From the NCBI GenBank assembly GCA_026874595.1, contig CM049318.1, positions 2,543,741 through 2,607,740 of the forward strand: a DNA stretch of 64,000 bases, in the 5' to 3' direction. Under the pieces are notes generated by a model that saw nothing but the letters and a program-made list of their open reading frames with translations, made no database searches and was not told the origin of the DNA. The stretch comes from Sipunculus nudus. Lineage: Eukaryota; Annelida; Sipuncula; Golfingiida; Sipunculidae. Position numbers and translations under genes: made by a program. Of this stretch, positions 23,300 through 36,600 are shown in pieces; positions within the stretch are counted from its first letter, which is position 1; each line of letters starts with the position of its first letter.

Positions 23300-26200
23300 T
23301 TGTTCTACAGACCCATGAGCCTGAAATACCAAGGGCATTCACCTATTATATTTGCAAGAAGTGGATCCATTGACATATTTTGAGATACAGTCTACAGTTA
23401 CATTTGAAAATTATGAAAAAATTAATTTGCAGATCAACAATACACTGTGCAAAATCAGCCTCATATGAGTATGGCTCTGATGGTTACAGTTTGTGTGCAA
23501 TAAAATCCAAGCCCCACAATGCAACAGTACTTTCTGAATACACCAGTGGCATAGGTATAACTTTAGTGAACAGGCTTATTCCAAATATGTTGAATAAGAA
23601 TTATTTCAAGGCAAATTACATAAACACAGGTATAATTGTGGTGAGTCATCCATGAATGAGGTCTTCCCTGAAAAGGTGCACTTTAATTCTACACAGAAGA
23701 TATTTCCTTAAGGGTGCACGTGAATTCTACACAGAAGATATTTCCTTAAGGGTGCACGTGAATTCTACACAGAAGATATTTCCTTAAATTGTCACAAATT
23801 TTAATTTGAAGTTAATCAGTTGAGACAAGTAGTCCAGTCGATGTATCCCTACAACACAGCTAGAAGAGTTCCATTTTGAGTAGAAACAAACTCTGGCAGA
23901 GCTGTGGCACACAGGTGGTTGGACAGCACAAATGATAGATGAAGCCAAACACCATATGAAAAGCTGTGCTGAGGTGGGGGATAATTAATCTAAATGGCTT
24001 GACAGATAGTGGTCTGTTTTGAAGCAGAAATATAAATAGTTGTGGAAGATTCAAACTCTCCTATTCTGATTAGAAACTTAATTAAACTGTAAAATGAGAC
24101 ATGCTTTGAGATTAATATCCCTCAAAGATTTCTTAAAGATGATAAGCCTGATATTTAAATCCTTGGCAAAATACATTTCTGTTTTTTTTTTATCCAATGA
24201 AGGCCTGTAGCTTGCAGAAAAGCAAACAATTCCAACTGAGTAAACCTTTCAAAAAAGTGTGTTTGTATTATGTAAAAGTCAAGGGAAATTATCAAGGAAA
24301 AGGCCAAATGGCAAAATGGAGGCTGTCTTAATAAGGTTGCATTAGTTGCCATGGCCACTACCGCTCTTTGAACTTCACCAAATATCAAACATGTCAACTC
24401 AAGAAATATTAAATTGTTATGATCCCCCAGTTGGTCAAGGATCTCATTGGCTCTGGTTTGATTTTTATATGATTAACATAAAACAGCTTGTCATAAACCC
24501 AGAAAATGAGTTGTCAAGTTCAATATCAAATGATTAACTTCATGCTCTACCCAATGACACAATAAAGTTAACAGGTATATTCTTTCATGCCACCTTGTCT
24601 ACCTCTGGCAAGAAGGGTAACTTGATCTTCTTCTTTGTTGTGCTCATTGTAAAGCCTTTGAAACCACTGGTCTGATTTTCTGTTCAGGTAGATCAGAAAT
24701 TTTGTTCATCCTTGGACAACAGGCTTTACACTTTACTAAAAATATTTTCTTATTTGGGATGCCTGAATGTTTTTTCCGCTGTGGAAGCAAGGAATCATGT
24801 ATTTGTCATAGTAAATAACCAAATCTGGCATTATTAGTAAAACCACTAGCCAAAACTGTATAAGATTCTGCCCAATCTGACAAAGGGCTGGCCCAGTCTT
24901 TATTACAATGTAACAAACAGTATCAAGGAAGAGTTAGGACATTCGCAACTAGCAAGAATGTTTCTAATTTATGCAAGTCTTCTACAAAAGCTGTTTTTTC
25001 CTACTCTTCAATCAGTTTTCATTGTAGTGGGTTCATCAGGGGAGAGATAACAAATACATAGTGACATATTTGACCTGCATATTCCACATAATCCTAGATT
25101 ACAAGTAAATGTTTAGCAATCACCTTACATAACATACTCTACACAGAAATACATGCCAGGGTGTTATATACACACGAAAGTCACTTAAATTATAAGCTAT
25201 TCCCAGCCCCTGATTTACAAGTTATCAATTAAACTTTCAGTTTCCACTGAGCCAGGAAAAAGATAAACATGGAAATTTTAAAGTCAAGGCATAATTTTTT
25301 AATGTGACACAAGACTGAATGACTCTGCCATTTTGATGACTGGGACAGCTCTGGTGGTTAATAAATGTTTAAAACATCTATTGATTAAGTGACATTCCAT
25401 GTCCAGGAATACAGACACCTGGCTGTCCTTGGGAAGGTTTTTCACTTAGCTGTGCTGTCACTAGTGGTAGGAACTGGTTTTGAAATCAAGTTTTACGATT
25501 GATTAATTATCAATCATTAATTGATTATTTAATTTACCTCCTATATTACCATTAAATCTGCTGTATAGAACTGGGCCATAATTTAACATAGTAAAATAAG
25601 TCTGACTTGAACATAATGCTGAAGGTCAAGGTAACACTGACACAGGATTCATTTTTAATGTTGTCCAGTACTTTGTGTCCCCTGTGTCAATGAGAGGGTT
25701 AGATTTTTTCTGGATAACATAACTTTATGGCATATACACACATAACCATGATTATGTGAAGATGAAACGAACTTACTCGATTATAAAAGAAAATGCCTGT
25801 CACTGATCCCATTGATTAACTGTCTAGGACAAGGAAGGTGCTCTTTGAGCCAATACTGACAGAGGATTACATCCACTTATTTCACTCACTTTTGGTCTTT
25901 GTCGTACAGGTTTTGTGAGCCCCGCCTGAATCAATGATTTTCACAAGTGAAAGGTCAGTAAATAACTGCAACCAACTTGTGATGTTAACAATCACCACAA
26001 GCCTGCACCAAGGTTCACTATCTGAAAAAGTTCACTGACAAACAAACAACCACCATATATTTCAAACATGAAAAAGGCAAAAGCAAAAATGGGACACACA
26101 GAAATGGCACGGAAAAAAAATATATGAACAAAGAGGGCATAAAAAATAGCACAGACAAGAACAGCAGGATAATTGCAACATCAGTATTTATTCCCCATGG

Positions 26201-27387
26201 TGTTTATTAATTTTTGCTTCACAAAAATATAAATATAGCTAACTATAAAATATACAGTAATCTACCATATATAAATACACAGGTAAAGAAATAAAAAATA
26301 ATTCTTTTCAACAAAGGCTTTAAAAATTGTCCCCATAGTGAGTGTGTGATATCACTCTACCTCACCTTGGGTCCTTCATCCCACTGAAGAAACAGGCATC
26401 CTTTTTTATTCCAGTGGCAGAAACCAATTGGAAAATATGGCATGAACAAAAATGGAAAAGCAAAAATATTACAGGCAAAAATGGCATAAACAAATAGGCA
26501 TGTTTATTTAAAATATTGTTCTCATACAAATACTTATACTTTAAAAGATAACCAATCACTGAACCTAAACTGATAACAGATACGAAACATTTCTCTAACT
26601 TGCAATGCAGCACCTCACATATGAAAGGGCAATATCACTTGGCAAGGTGAGAGAGCAGGATTGGTCAGTTTCTGTCTCGTATAAAGTTTATCCTTGCCCT
26701 GGCTCCAAGCCATCATGAAAATACCTTTAGTCTGAAAGCCATAAAACCAGATTACCTGATAAAAGAAATTGCTCCTCCTGATATCAAATGAGCCTCTGCC
26801 AATCCAAAATTGGATGTTTATGGCAAATAAGGTACGAGAATGGACACAGATATGGTTGTACGTCTTTAACATTACTGCTCAGAGTGCCAAATTATTTTCA
26901 GGAAAAAAATGTGTTCAGCTGATTTTATTGATACACTCAATTTCCATTAAAACTCACTCTAGCTTTTCCGAGGTCAAACCGTTTTTTCAACACTACAGAG
27001 ACTATTTGTTGATTACATGGTAATGCTACTTGACAGTAAACTAAGTGATATTTTGTAGCTCGGTTGTTTTGTAGATGAGTCCCTTGAGCTTTTACTAACT
27101 TTCCCAAATGGATGCTCAACTCTCATGTACGCTGTGACATCAGCAGCGGAAATAAAAATAACTAGCAGTATATCCTCACAGTATGGTAAAGGCTGTGCAA
27201 GCAGCTACAAAGATTGGTACCAGTAATTACCCTAGGACACCCAGGAACACCCTTGCACAGGAGGTCATTTTACTCGAAAGGAACCTCTTCTACTTGGGCA
27301 ATGTAGGATGGCTTGGACTACTTAACAGAAATGCAAAACTGTAAAACAATTTTTTTACATTTCAGGGAAACACTTAATGGGGCACAC
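23300..27387. other. Mostly unique sequence, no confident gene
   Basis: It contains the 38-bp tandem repeat at 23674. Several 60-90 codon frames (for example 23380-23655 +, 24155-24397 -, 26362-26613 -, 26615-26872 -) show no family signature, and competing frames are open. I see no RNA gene or transposon terminus. Confidence 0.45.
23674..23787 (+). repeat. 38-bp minisatellite, three units
   Basis: Units begin at 23674, 23712 and 23750; the shared core includes GTGCACGTGAATTCTACACA. Units 2 and 3 are identical. Unit 1 differs around CACTTTAATTC. Confidence 0.9.
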
Positions 27388-30335
27388 TGAGGGGCATGAC
27401 ACCCATGAGCTGATCAAATGACACCCATAAGGTGATCACATGGTGCCCATGAGGTGTTCACATGTCGCCAATGAGCTGATCACATGTCACCCATGAGGTG
27501 ATCACATGCCTTGTGCTTGGCTGCACTGATTGAACTCTTGAACTAAATCTGGCTGCACTGAATGAACTCTTGATCTGTTTCCAAATCTGAAACAGTTGGC
27601 AGTTTCTCAACCTATTTAAAGATACAGACACAATCTTGGAGTGTTGGTGAATCTGTTCACACATACTGAAAGATTTTAGTTAAAATGCTTTTTTTTTCGA
27701 GCTGACATATTCATAAACTTTTTTTTAAAATATCTAAAATAATAAAAGATGCAGTTCTTTCATTGTTAAAGGTCCAATAATTTTTCCAAAAATCAATCAA
27801 GTAAATTTGAACAAAGGCCACCTAAGAATAATTTTTGTGCAATGTTACAGAAGTTATAATTGAAACAATAATTTTGTAGAAGAGCAGTTTTGCAGTCCTC
27901 AGCTTGAGATAGACATAATAATGGCCATAAGACCAACAAAAGCTTTTCTGATATTATTGAAAGAACCATGTCCTAGGATAATTCTTTTGAAAAATTAAAC
28001 GATTCAACTTGACAGTTTCATCATAAACATTATAAGCTGAAAGAGGCTAAAATTATGAGGTTTTTGCCCATAAAAAACTGGTCAATGTAGGAGGCACCAC
28101 AAAATCTGCAACTTCAAATATGAGTCATGTGACCAACATTTGCACAATACTTGGTAATGCTAGCTTCTGTCATTTCTGAGATCACTATGTCAGTTTGCTT
28201 ACTTGGCCAAATGACTGTTCAAATTCATGCAACTCCAATAAAATTCATCAAATGCAAACCACTTGAACAAACTTGAGAGGGCTTGCCTCTGGGATCATTT
28301 CTGCTAAATATTGAACAATTTGGCTGGACCATTTACAAGAAGACTTTTAATGGTTTTTCAGCTTTTCCCCTATAAAATCTAAGTAAATGCAGATAGCAAA
28401 ATTATAAGCTGGATCCTACAACATTTGATATGTGACAGATTATTGCATAAAATCTAGGGATGGTAGCTCCTGCCATTCCTGAGAAATTATGGGTTAATGT
28501 ACAGATGACCAATGACCCCTGTACAAAAAAAGGTCAATGCAGTTCGTGCCACCAATACCTGATTTTCATATATGACTCATGTGACCAACACTGGCATAAA
28601 ATCTGTTGATGATAGCTCCGGCCGTTTCTGAGACTGTCATTTAAGTATGCTTTTTTGACAAATGACTAAGTTCAATTTCCTGTAACTCGGCCAAAATTCA
28701 TTGAACTTGAACCATTCAAACAAACTTGAGAGAGATGGTATAAAAAAGATTATTTCTGTGAAATATTGAACAATTTGGCTTTACTGTTTCGAAGGAGATC
28801 TATAAAATCTAAGAAAATGCAGAGTTTTTCAGATGGCTAATTTTTTTGCATTAAATTTCAAGATGCTAGCTCCAGTCGTTTTTAAAATAGTATGGGTTAA
28901 TGTACAGACAGCGGACACCGCCACACCATCGCATTAGCTCACAGTTTCGCTTAAAATTACTACAGATGCATATTGAATGCAAAATTATAATACAGATACA
29001 TCTCACTGATGGCAAAATCTTGAAATAAGTTGAGTATGGATACCAATTATTTATAATCCATGTACAGCCATCTTTATATACCCACAGAGAGCTGTATACC
29101 TGTGATTGTAAACATTGCCTGGCATGAGGAATATCTAAAATCATAAATCTACATTTTTTAAAAGCTTTTAAAAAACATTCTTGTCAATATTAACCATAGA
29201 TAACCTGAAATCTAAATGTCTAGTGGCATGATGTAATGGATGCTGATAAACAGGTACCAGGCTAGATGTATCTGCTTCACACAGCTTACAAATATGGTAA
29301 AATGACTCAACTCAATTTTTATAATTCAGCCAAAATTCATTCTTTGGAACCATAAAAGACAATTATTCTAAGAATTATTCAGGGGATAATCCTTGTAAAA
29401 TATTAAACAAATTGTCCTCAGTGGCCTCTGTCAAAAAACATTTTACAGGTTTATAACTCATATGGGAAAATACAGCAAAATGGCTAAGTTAAGCTTCTCA
29501 TAACTCAGCCAAAAATCACTGAACCAAAACCATTTGAACAATCTTGAATTATCAACATCTAAGGATAATTAATGTGTGAGATTTAAAAATTTGGCCCAGT
29601 GGTTTTTGAGAAGAAGATCTTTGTAGCCACTTAGCTAAAATGGGATGTTATGGCATATGACAAAATTCGGCTTCCCATAACTCAGCCAAAAGTCACTGAA
29701 CTGAGACCATTTGAACAAACTTCAGAAAGCACTACCCTAGGATCATTCCTGTGTGATATTAAACAATTTGGCCATACGGTTTCAGAGAAGAAGTTTTTTG
29801 TAGCCGCCAGCATGATACGGGCTCTGATGACCCCTGTACAAAAAAGGCTGATGCAGGTGGCGCCACCAATACCTCAATTTCAGATATGACTCATGTGACC
29901 AACATTGGCATAAAATTTGGTGATGATAGCTCCAGCCGTTTCTGAGATTGTAATTTTAGTATGCTTTTTTGGACAGATGACTAAGTTCAACTTCCTGTAA
30001 CTCAGCCAAAAATCACTGGACTTAAACCATTCAAACAAACTTGAGAAAGATTGTTCAAGGAATCATTTCTGTGTAATATTGGACAATTTGGCTGAACAGA
30101 TTCAGAGAAGAAGAAGATTTTTTAAGCTTTTTTACCTTTTTCCCTATAAAATATAAGAAAATGCAGTTAGCCAAAAAATAAGTTTTTTAGATGACTAATT
30201 TTATGCATAAAATTTCGTGATGCTAATTCGTGCCGTTTTCAAGATAGTATGGGTTAACGTACAGACGCCGGACGACAGACAATGGACGCCAGACAACGCC
30301 ACACCATCGCATAAGCTCACAGGTTCGCTTAAAAC
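27388..30335 (+). mobile_element. Family-2 element, copy A (5' end not found)
   Basis: The left part has the 22-bp minisatellite and a TGGCTGCACTGATTGAACTC paragraph. It then repeats modules of the form AACTCAGCCAAAAATCACTG, ACCATT(C/T)(A/G)AACAAACTT and ATTTCTGTGAAATATTG. The 3' end is ACACCATCGCATAAGCTCAC followed by CACAGGTTCGC at 30318-30328, after a GACGCCGGACGACAGAC tract. An internal terminus-like motif is at 28940-28950. The layout is parallel to 45677-48594 over nearly the full length. Frames such as 29650-29889 recur in copy B (47857-48135) because the repeat does, with differing ends. Confidence 0.75.
27398..27507 (+). repeat. 22-bp minisatellite, five units
   Basis: Five 22-bp units at 27398, 27420, 27442, 27464 and 27486, of the type GTCACCCATGAGGTGATCAC plus AT. 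The paralogous site at 46476-46541 has only three units, so unit number changed after copy A and copy B diverged. Confidence 0.95.
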
Positions 30336-30539
30336 TATAAACACCATGCAATAACCTATATATGTATGTGACAAAGCACATTGAAATTTGGCTCTGGTAA
30401 AAAGTTAACTTAACAAGTTTACTTATAAGTTTTATACCAGACTATTTCAACTGGACTTTTACTAAATCTTTTTTATCTTCATGTTTCCGTTTGAGAGTAA
30501 AAAAAAAGTAAAAATTTACTTTTGAATTTGAATCTACAC

Positions 30540-30925
30540 TTGAAATGTGCAAAATGGAGAGTTTGGGATGAAAAGCTTGGCTTCAAATGCAGCCATAATC
30601 TTTTTAAAAAAGTGAGTCCTGTGACCTCGACCTCATGCCCCCCAAAAAAACATATAGGTTCTTGCTTTAGTGGTGGGCCATATGTAAGTCAAGTTTGAAA
30701 TCCATGTGTCAATACAACCTTGAGTTATCACCTGGAAACAAATTTGTGTGGATGGAAGGATGGACAGCTAGACATAAAAACAGACAGACAGACAGGGTGA
30801 GAATTATATGGCATCCACTTGTGATCTATAAACACACCAGGTTTTTGGACACTAGATGTAATTACAGCTGAAAAACTGACATGATTGTTGTCATTCTATA
30901 GAAAACAAAATGTTTAAATATTTGT
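30540..30925 (+). repeat. Fragment of the DR1-rich core family
   Basis: It matches 22565-22915 in order: GAAAAGCTTGGCTT, a degenerate TGACCTCGACCTC site, TTTAGTGGTGGGCCAT, CTGGAAACAAATTTGTGTGG, a GACAGACAGACAGGG tract, and CACACCAGGTTTTTGGACAC. No terminal motifs were found. Confidence 0.75.
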
Positions 30926-30940
30926 TAGAATAACAAAACA

Positions 30941-33900
30941 AGGTCTATACAGGCCTAATGCGAACCTGTGCAAAGTTTGGGAGTATGAATGGAGGTTTAT
31001 TTTTTAAATTTAATATTGATCCTTTTAAGTCCTGCATATCTACCTTAGTCATTATGATTTCAGCAAAATGGACATTTCGGACCCGGAAGTTTCAGACATA
31101 TAAAACTAGAATATGGGTAGTCGACAAGCACCTATCTGTATCCACAAAAATCAGAGTGGGACGGGTGAAGTGAGGCATGGATTAAGTGGCAAGGGGAATA
31201 GAGTGAGGTGTGTTGCATATTAGCATGGATGTCTGCAGCGTAAACGTGAGTGTAGGTGGCATCTCCTGTAATAAAATCGAGAAAGCTGTCCAGGATGTAT
31301 AAACCTGCAAAATTTCAGGTGGAAAAGTCAAACCACTGCTGAGATATGTGAGATATCATCCCAAGGCAGATGAACAGATGGACACTGTGCAAAAATGGTT
31401 GCAGGTGGTGCTACCAGTTTCGCCTATGATGAAGAGCTATGTGAGATCTATACACATGCAAAATTTTTGCCAAATCGGTCAAACAGTTTCTGAGATATGA
31501 GCTTGAATGTCTGCAGAGTAAACATGAATGTACCGTAAAAGTCGTTGCAGAAGTCGCATCCTTATTACAAGTCGCACCCTGACTTTTAGGATCCCCATGG
31601 GGAATAGCTTATCAAGTTTAGTTTCAGGAAAAGTCCATAATATAGGTCGCACCCAGACTTCAGAGGCGTCCCAACCACCTGATACATATGAAATTTTAGT
31701 ATCATTCTTTGCGATGCAAGACTACAACTAACGTCCCCGTAGTACTTATGTGGTTTATAAACTAATTAAAAACCATTTAAACATAAAAACAATTGGACAG
31801 CTTTAATACAATGCTTATATTTAAGGAATAACAACAGAATCTTGACATATTAAGTCGGGGTTTAATTGTCAGGTAAGATTTGTACAGTGCCAAAGTCAGC
31901 TGCGTCGGATAACAATTTGTGCTGTGAAACGATGTCATTGTTGCCGTTTCTTACTAGGTTAAGTAACATTAGAATGCAAATATCAAGTTAAATGACTGTA
32001 TTAATAAACTAAAAGAGTCCGAGGCAAAATACTATCACAATCGAGCAACTCTTTAAATCGTTAAAGATCGTCAAACGTAGGGTGGATTCATTAGACTATG
32101 ATTAGTTTGCGTACGCGTGACGAGTCCCAATCCGTCGCATTGGGCATGATTTTAACCTACTTAAGACAACTGAAAGATGGAAAGAATAATTTAGTTTAAA
32201 TTTATTCATCTAATATCTGAAATGGGCTCTAAAACTGAATTTAGTAACCCTTGAATTGATTGTTACAACTTACGATCTAGGCGCGGCACATGCACGGTAT
32301 AAGTGAAATCACTGAAATACATGTCAGTCAACAAGGGGATAATGAACGCTTTATTGACCGGTCAGTTAAAAAAAATCATTGAATTTACAGGTATAATATT
32401 TACTGAGACTAATGATTTTTTTATCTCGAAAACCCAATTTCCATCGTTATTAGTGATTATATTCAAATTGCTTGGATGTATGGCAAACTCAGCCGTGTTG
32501 AACTAGACCCGTCATGACACCAAACGATGCCGGTTCCCGTGGAATTTAGGTACGTATGTGGCATTTTATGTAAATAAAATATATACCTGTATGTTGTTAT
32601 TTCATTGTATTGATTAATGTGTCTTCATTAAAAAAAATCACGAATACGTCAACGCACGATTGACCGTAATGCATGCGTGCCGCCATATTGTTGACCGGGC
32701 ATACGATCGTCCTGAAAGAGACACGGGTAACACACGAAGCAAATCATATATTTGCAGCTCACGTAAAACGTTATAACTTTGTTATCCAAAACGTTTGAAA
32801 ACCACGAGATGGTGACAGTGACCTAACGGTTCTTAATATGAGAGTTTTTAACTGTGGATATCTGTCACGGAAGGCTTAGTTGACATGGGGATGTAAAGGT
32901 CATTGCACGGGTGACCCGGGGCTTGAATTTCCGCTACACGGCTTCAAAGGTCAGCTGGTATTCAGCGATCAACCGGGCAGGCAAAAGAATTCACGACGTG
33001 TCTGTAGAGGATCAAGCTTGAATGACACGCAACTTTACATGCATAAACGGATATGGAACCGCGAGTTTTTCTTAATGACAAGCATACCCATATAGTTAAC
33101 CGGAAAGAAAATGTACATCAAAGAGCGGCAGACTGGCATATGCGTCAAATTGACTCATGATATTACAGTAACGCAGATTAGGAAGTCACTTGAATTGCGG
33201 CTTGTCACAACGGGTAGGCCTTGAACTGGGCAAATTTAAAATTTGCTTTTAATGTTAATAAAATGAAAATTCCGTCAGTTCACAAAATATAAGGCCCAAG
33301 AGATGATTAAAAGTGTAAATTATTGGGGAAAGACGTTTCACAAAGCACTGGATAAAGGTATCGCCGATTATCGCTCAACTGACGTCGTTCCATGTACCGG
33401 GAAAGCTGACTGAAACGGGATACATACGTATTACAAGTCGCACCCCGACTTTGCTAGAAAATTCTACTTTTTAGAATTCGATTTCCTAGTACAAGTCGCG
33501 ACTTCTGCAACGACTTTTACGGTAGGTTGTGCCACCTGTCATAAAATCAAGAAAGCTGTCTAGGATGTATAAACCTGCAAAATTTCAGGTGGATAAGTCA
33601 AAACCACTGCTGAGAAATGAGAGATTTTATCCCAAGGCAGATGAACAGATGGGTGCTGTGCGAAAATGGTTGCGGGTGGCACCACCAGTTTTGCCTATGA
33701 TGAAGAGCTATGTGAGATCTATACACATGCAAAATTTTGGCCCAATCGGTCAAACAGTTCCTGAGATATGAGCTTGGATGTCTGCAGAGTAAACGTGAAT
33801 CTAGGTGGCGCCACCTGCCATAAATCGAGAAAGCTGTCCAGGATGTATAAACCTGCAAAATTTCAGGTGGAAAAGTCAACCACTGCTGAGATAGGAGTGA

Positions 33901-34200
33901 TATAATCCAAAGGCAGATGAATGGATGGACGCTGTGCAAAAATGGTTGCAGGTGGCACCACCATTTTTAGTGTATGTTATCAAGCTATCAAAGGGCTACA
34001 TTTGTGCAAAATTTTTAGCCTGATTGGTCGAACGGTTCCCGAGATATGCGGGTTTATGTGTGGAAACACAAATGGACGCTGGGCAGCGAGGAAAGGTCAG
34101 ACTTCAACCAAAAATGAGGGCGCAGCAGTTCACATGTGACCTGATGATAAACCCAATTCACTTAAAATGCAAACCAAGTTTTTTCAAACAGTTGAAAGAT
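30941..34200 (+). mobile_element. Family-2 5' end with ~285-bp tandem units
   Basis: The 5' signature CAGGCCTAATGCGAACCTGT lies at 30950-30969. From about 31248 three tandem units of ~285 bp follow. Each reads GGTGG(C/T)... then AAAGCTGTCCAGGATGTATA, AAATTTCAGGTGG, ATGAAGAGCTATGTGAGATC, and ends CAGAGTAAACGTGAAT. Units are at 31248-31530, 33525-33800 and 33804-about 34060. A DNA transposon interrupts the array between units 1 and 2. No CACAGGTTCGC end is present before 34200, so the 3' part is missing or diverged. Confidence 0.65.
31533..33522. mobile_element. TA-target DNA transposon with 25-bp inverted ends
   Basis: The left end CCGTAAAAGTCGTTGCAGAA plus GTCGC (31533-31557) is matched 25/25 in inverted form at 33498-33522. 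TA flanks each side (31531-31532, 33523-33524). Neighbouring repeat units without the insertion read ...GTGAATCTAGGTGG..., which gives a paralogous empty site and confirms a TA duplication. AAGTCGCACC-type subterminal repeats lie at about 31570, 31645 and 33434. TA target and short perfect ends fit the Tc1/mariner/pogo superfamily, but no transposase frame exists in the 1,990 bp, so it is non-autonomous. The interior is richer in CpG than its surroundings. Confidence 0.85.
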
Positions 34201-34233
34201 ATAGTTCCAATAATTCAGTAATTCTGCATCTAC

Positions 34234-34284
34234 ACAATGTGTCTAGACGTCTAGACGCTGTGTCTAGACGTCTAGACACATTGT
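34234..34284. other. Perfect 23-bp-arm hairpin with nested palindromes
   Basis: Arms at 34234-34256 and 34262-34284 are perfect inverted copies with a 5-base loop (GCTGT). Each arm contains the 16-bp palindrome GTCTAGACGTCTAGAC, and a further GTCTAGAC follows at 34283. The same nested-palindrome style is seen in the fold-back element but with a different sequence. No transposon ends were identified around it. Confidence 0.9.
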
Positions 34285-34429
34285 CTAGACACCCCCTCAG
34301 AGCCAGGTCAGTTGCTATGGTGATGTCTGGACCCCACCTGTTTGTAATGAGTGACCTCTTGACTTGGCTCCTGAAAGTCAGCATGTTGTCAAATCTGTTT
34401 TCAAATACAGAAAGCCTTTTTCAATAGAC

Positions 34430-34520
34430 CATTTCAGCATTACAGGCGCGCATGTGCGATGACCGACCTTGAGCCCAAGGTGAAAGGTCACCATTACCAA
34501 AACAAACTACATGCGGTCCT
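34430..34520 (+). repeat. ~90-bp dispersed repeat, inverted copy at 41540
   Basis: AATAGACCATTTCAGCAT, then a CpG-rich gap and GGTCACCATTACCAAAACA, is repeated on the minus strand at about 41546-41632. Both copies carry an AAGGTCA-type half-site before CACCATTACC; the 41.5-kb copy has a complete TGACCTTTGACC. The identity of the element is unknown. Confidence 0.65.
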
Positions 34521-34827
34521 GGCAACTTCTGCCGCTTCGTTTGTCAGACGCATCAGATACACTGTGTTACTTGTTTCTCGGGATTTAACATCCCTCGTCC
34601 CAAACAATGTCGTGAAACATTGTATCAATGGTACACATGGTTTGTGAAAACAGAGCCAGCAAGTCTGTGAAAAACACAGGAAACAACACGTGCGTTGTGC
34701 GAGTTCTGATCAGTGAACGAAGGCACCAAGGGCAGGCCGTGTCACGCGCATGTGTGTGCAAGTTGCCAGCAGATCGGCGCGGACATAAACAATTTTTGTT
34801 TAAAATGGTATAGACTATACAATAGTG

Positions 34828-34829
<2 letters not shown>

Positions 34830-34890
<61 letters not shown>
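34830..34890. repeat. (TA)n microsatellite
   Basis: About 30 TA dinucleotides. A small + frame (34713-34928) is this tract translated as YIYI repeats and is not a gene. Confidence 0.95.
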
Positions 34891-34892
<2 letters not shown>

Positions 34893-35245
34893 AATCATAA
34901 CATGAATTACTGGAGAAAATTTTACTGATAGCGGTACATTGTTACACAAATGTGTGAATTAATGACAACAGCAGGGATTTCTGTCCAAATAAGTTGTGTG
35001 GCTACGTTTAGTTTAATAGTTAATATCAATATAGTATCATAACAGCATTACTATTAGAATTAGTAATACTTTGAGCCTTCTTCTCTTTCGTAACATAGAA
35101 AAGAAACATATAACAGATATATATATGCATATATATAAATACACCTAGCCGTTACCTTATATTCTTATTAATTGTACTTATTGACAATTTTTTTACTCGC
35201 TATAATATATTAATTTTCAACTACTATTAATTCAAAAATAAACAA

Positions 35246-35249
<4 letters not shown>

Positions 35250-35299
<50 letters not shown>
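35250..35299. repeat. (TA)n microsatellite
   Basis: About 24 TA dinucleotides in AT-rich sequence just upstream of a family-1 5' end. Confidence 0.95.
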
Positions 35300-35300
<1 letters not shown>

Positions 35301-35439
35301 CTGTTACATGAACTTATTGGCAATATTTTTAGCGTTAGCTAATTAATTCATAATTTTAATAATTCAAAATAAACATATTACTAAAAACTATATTATGATA
35401 ATTTTTTATATAATATATATTGAACTATATCATTAATAT

Positions 35440-36010
35440 TATAACAAGGGACCCATGGGTCACGGCGCTCAGCTGATCGTGATTGGACCATAAATGTTTC
35501 TCCACTGTGATACTATATCGAGTCGATAAAGCTTATGAATATCATGGACATGTTGGGCTATTATAAAGGAATGTAATGTAATATGTGAGTAAATGATAAA
35601 TGAAATAACCTGACTGATGGATTAATAGAGTCATATATAGTGGTTTATTTTTTATTTATTAAAGAGGTGTAGAAAATTGTGATATATTTGAGCAAATATG
35701 AATGCAATGACAGCAAGAATAAGCAGTAGTAGAATGATGATAAGGCTATTTGTTGAAGGATCTAAAGTGTATGGTAGTCTGCAAGCTTTCAATTTGACAG
35801 ATATGATGTTATGATTAACTATGCTGATGAAGTGATTTATGAATTTGTGACTGTATGACACAATATCTCTTTAGTCTTGACAAGGTAGATTATTGTGATG
35901 CCAACTATGTCTACATATTACACAATATTGACATAATTTCTGGCATGTACATAGGTACCTATGGACGAATAGTTATACAAAATATTAAAGTATGAATATA
36001 TCTGATTCAT
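35440..36010 (+). repeat. Family-1 5' fragment, subtype b
   Basis: ACAAGGGACCCATGGGTCAC and GCTCAGCTGA (35467-35476) start a paragraph matching 17373-17990, including CACTGTGATACTATATCGAG and the closing TCTGGCATGTACATAGGTAC. It diverges after about 36010, so only the 5' part is present or recognisable. Confidence 0.75.
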
Positions 36011-36462
36011 CTTGTTCTTGCTTACTGAGGCTGACTTTGGGATGGGGTTCGGAGAAGGGAAAAGTGAGGGCAGCACGAAGGTGGATGTAGAAATATTCTA
36101 TTGTAATGTTTTTCATTTATATAAGAATATGAAAAGCTAAGAGGAAAGGGGCCCTCCTACTTGGTTATAGTAAAGTTCTAAATATATGATTGCAAACTAA
36201 TACTCTGACAAGACTGTCATGAAGAAAAACAGTAAAAGTTTTGAGATACTGTAATGTATGAAAATTTACAGATGGAAAATTTACAGATGGACAGGCAAGT
36301 GGACAGAATGGACTAATACCTTTATTTCACTTTCAAGGGAATAATGCATTTAAGTTTATATATAAGCCTATTTTTTTTTAAGCATATCCACTTTTTCCAT
36401 TAAGAAGTTTTTATCTGAATCATTTTTTTTATTTACAGGTTTTATAAATTTTAAATGAAAAA

Positions 36463-36600
36463 AACCTGAAAATATAAGTTAAAATATTAGAATTGTTGCA
36501 AAAGTTGCAATCATTATATATACAGAGTAAAAAACTGAAACTATAAGTTAAAATATTAGAATTGTTGCAAAAGTTGCAATCATCATATATCCAGAGTGTA
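36463..36600 (+). repeat. 69-bp tandem duplication
   Basis: Two copies of TAAGTTAAAATATTAGAATT and TTGCAAAAGTTGCAATCAT, with start points 69 bp apart (for example AAAATATTAG at 36481 and 36550). Confidence 0.9.
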
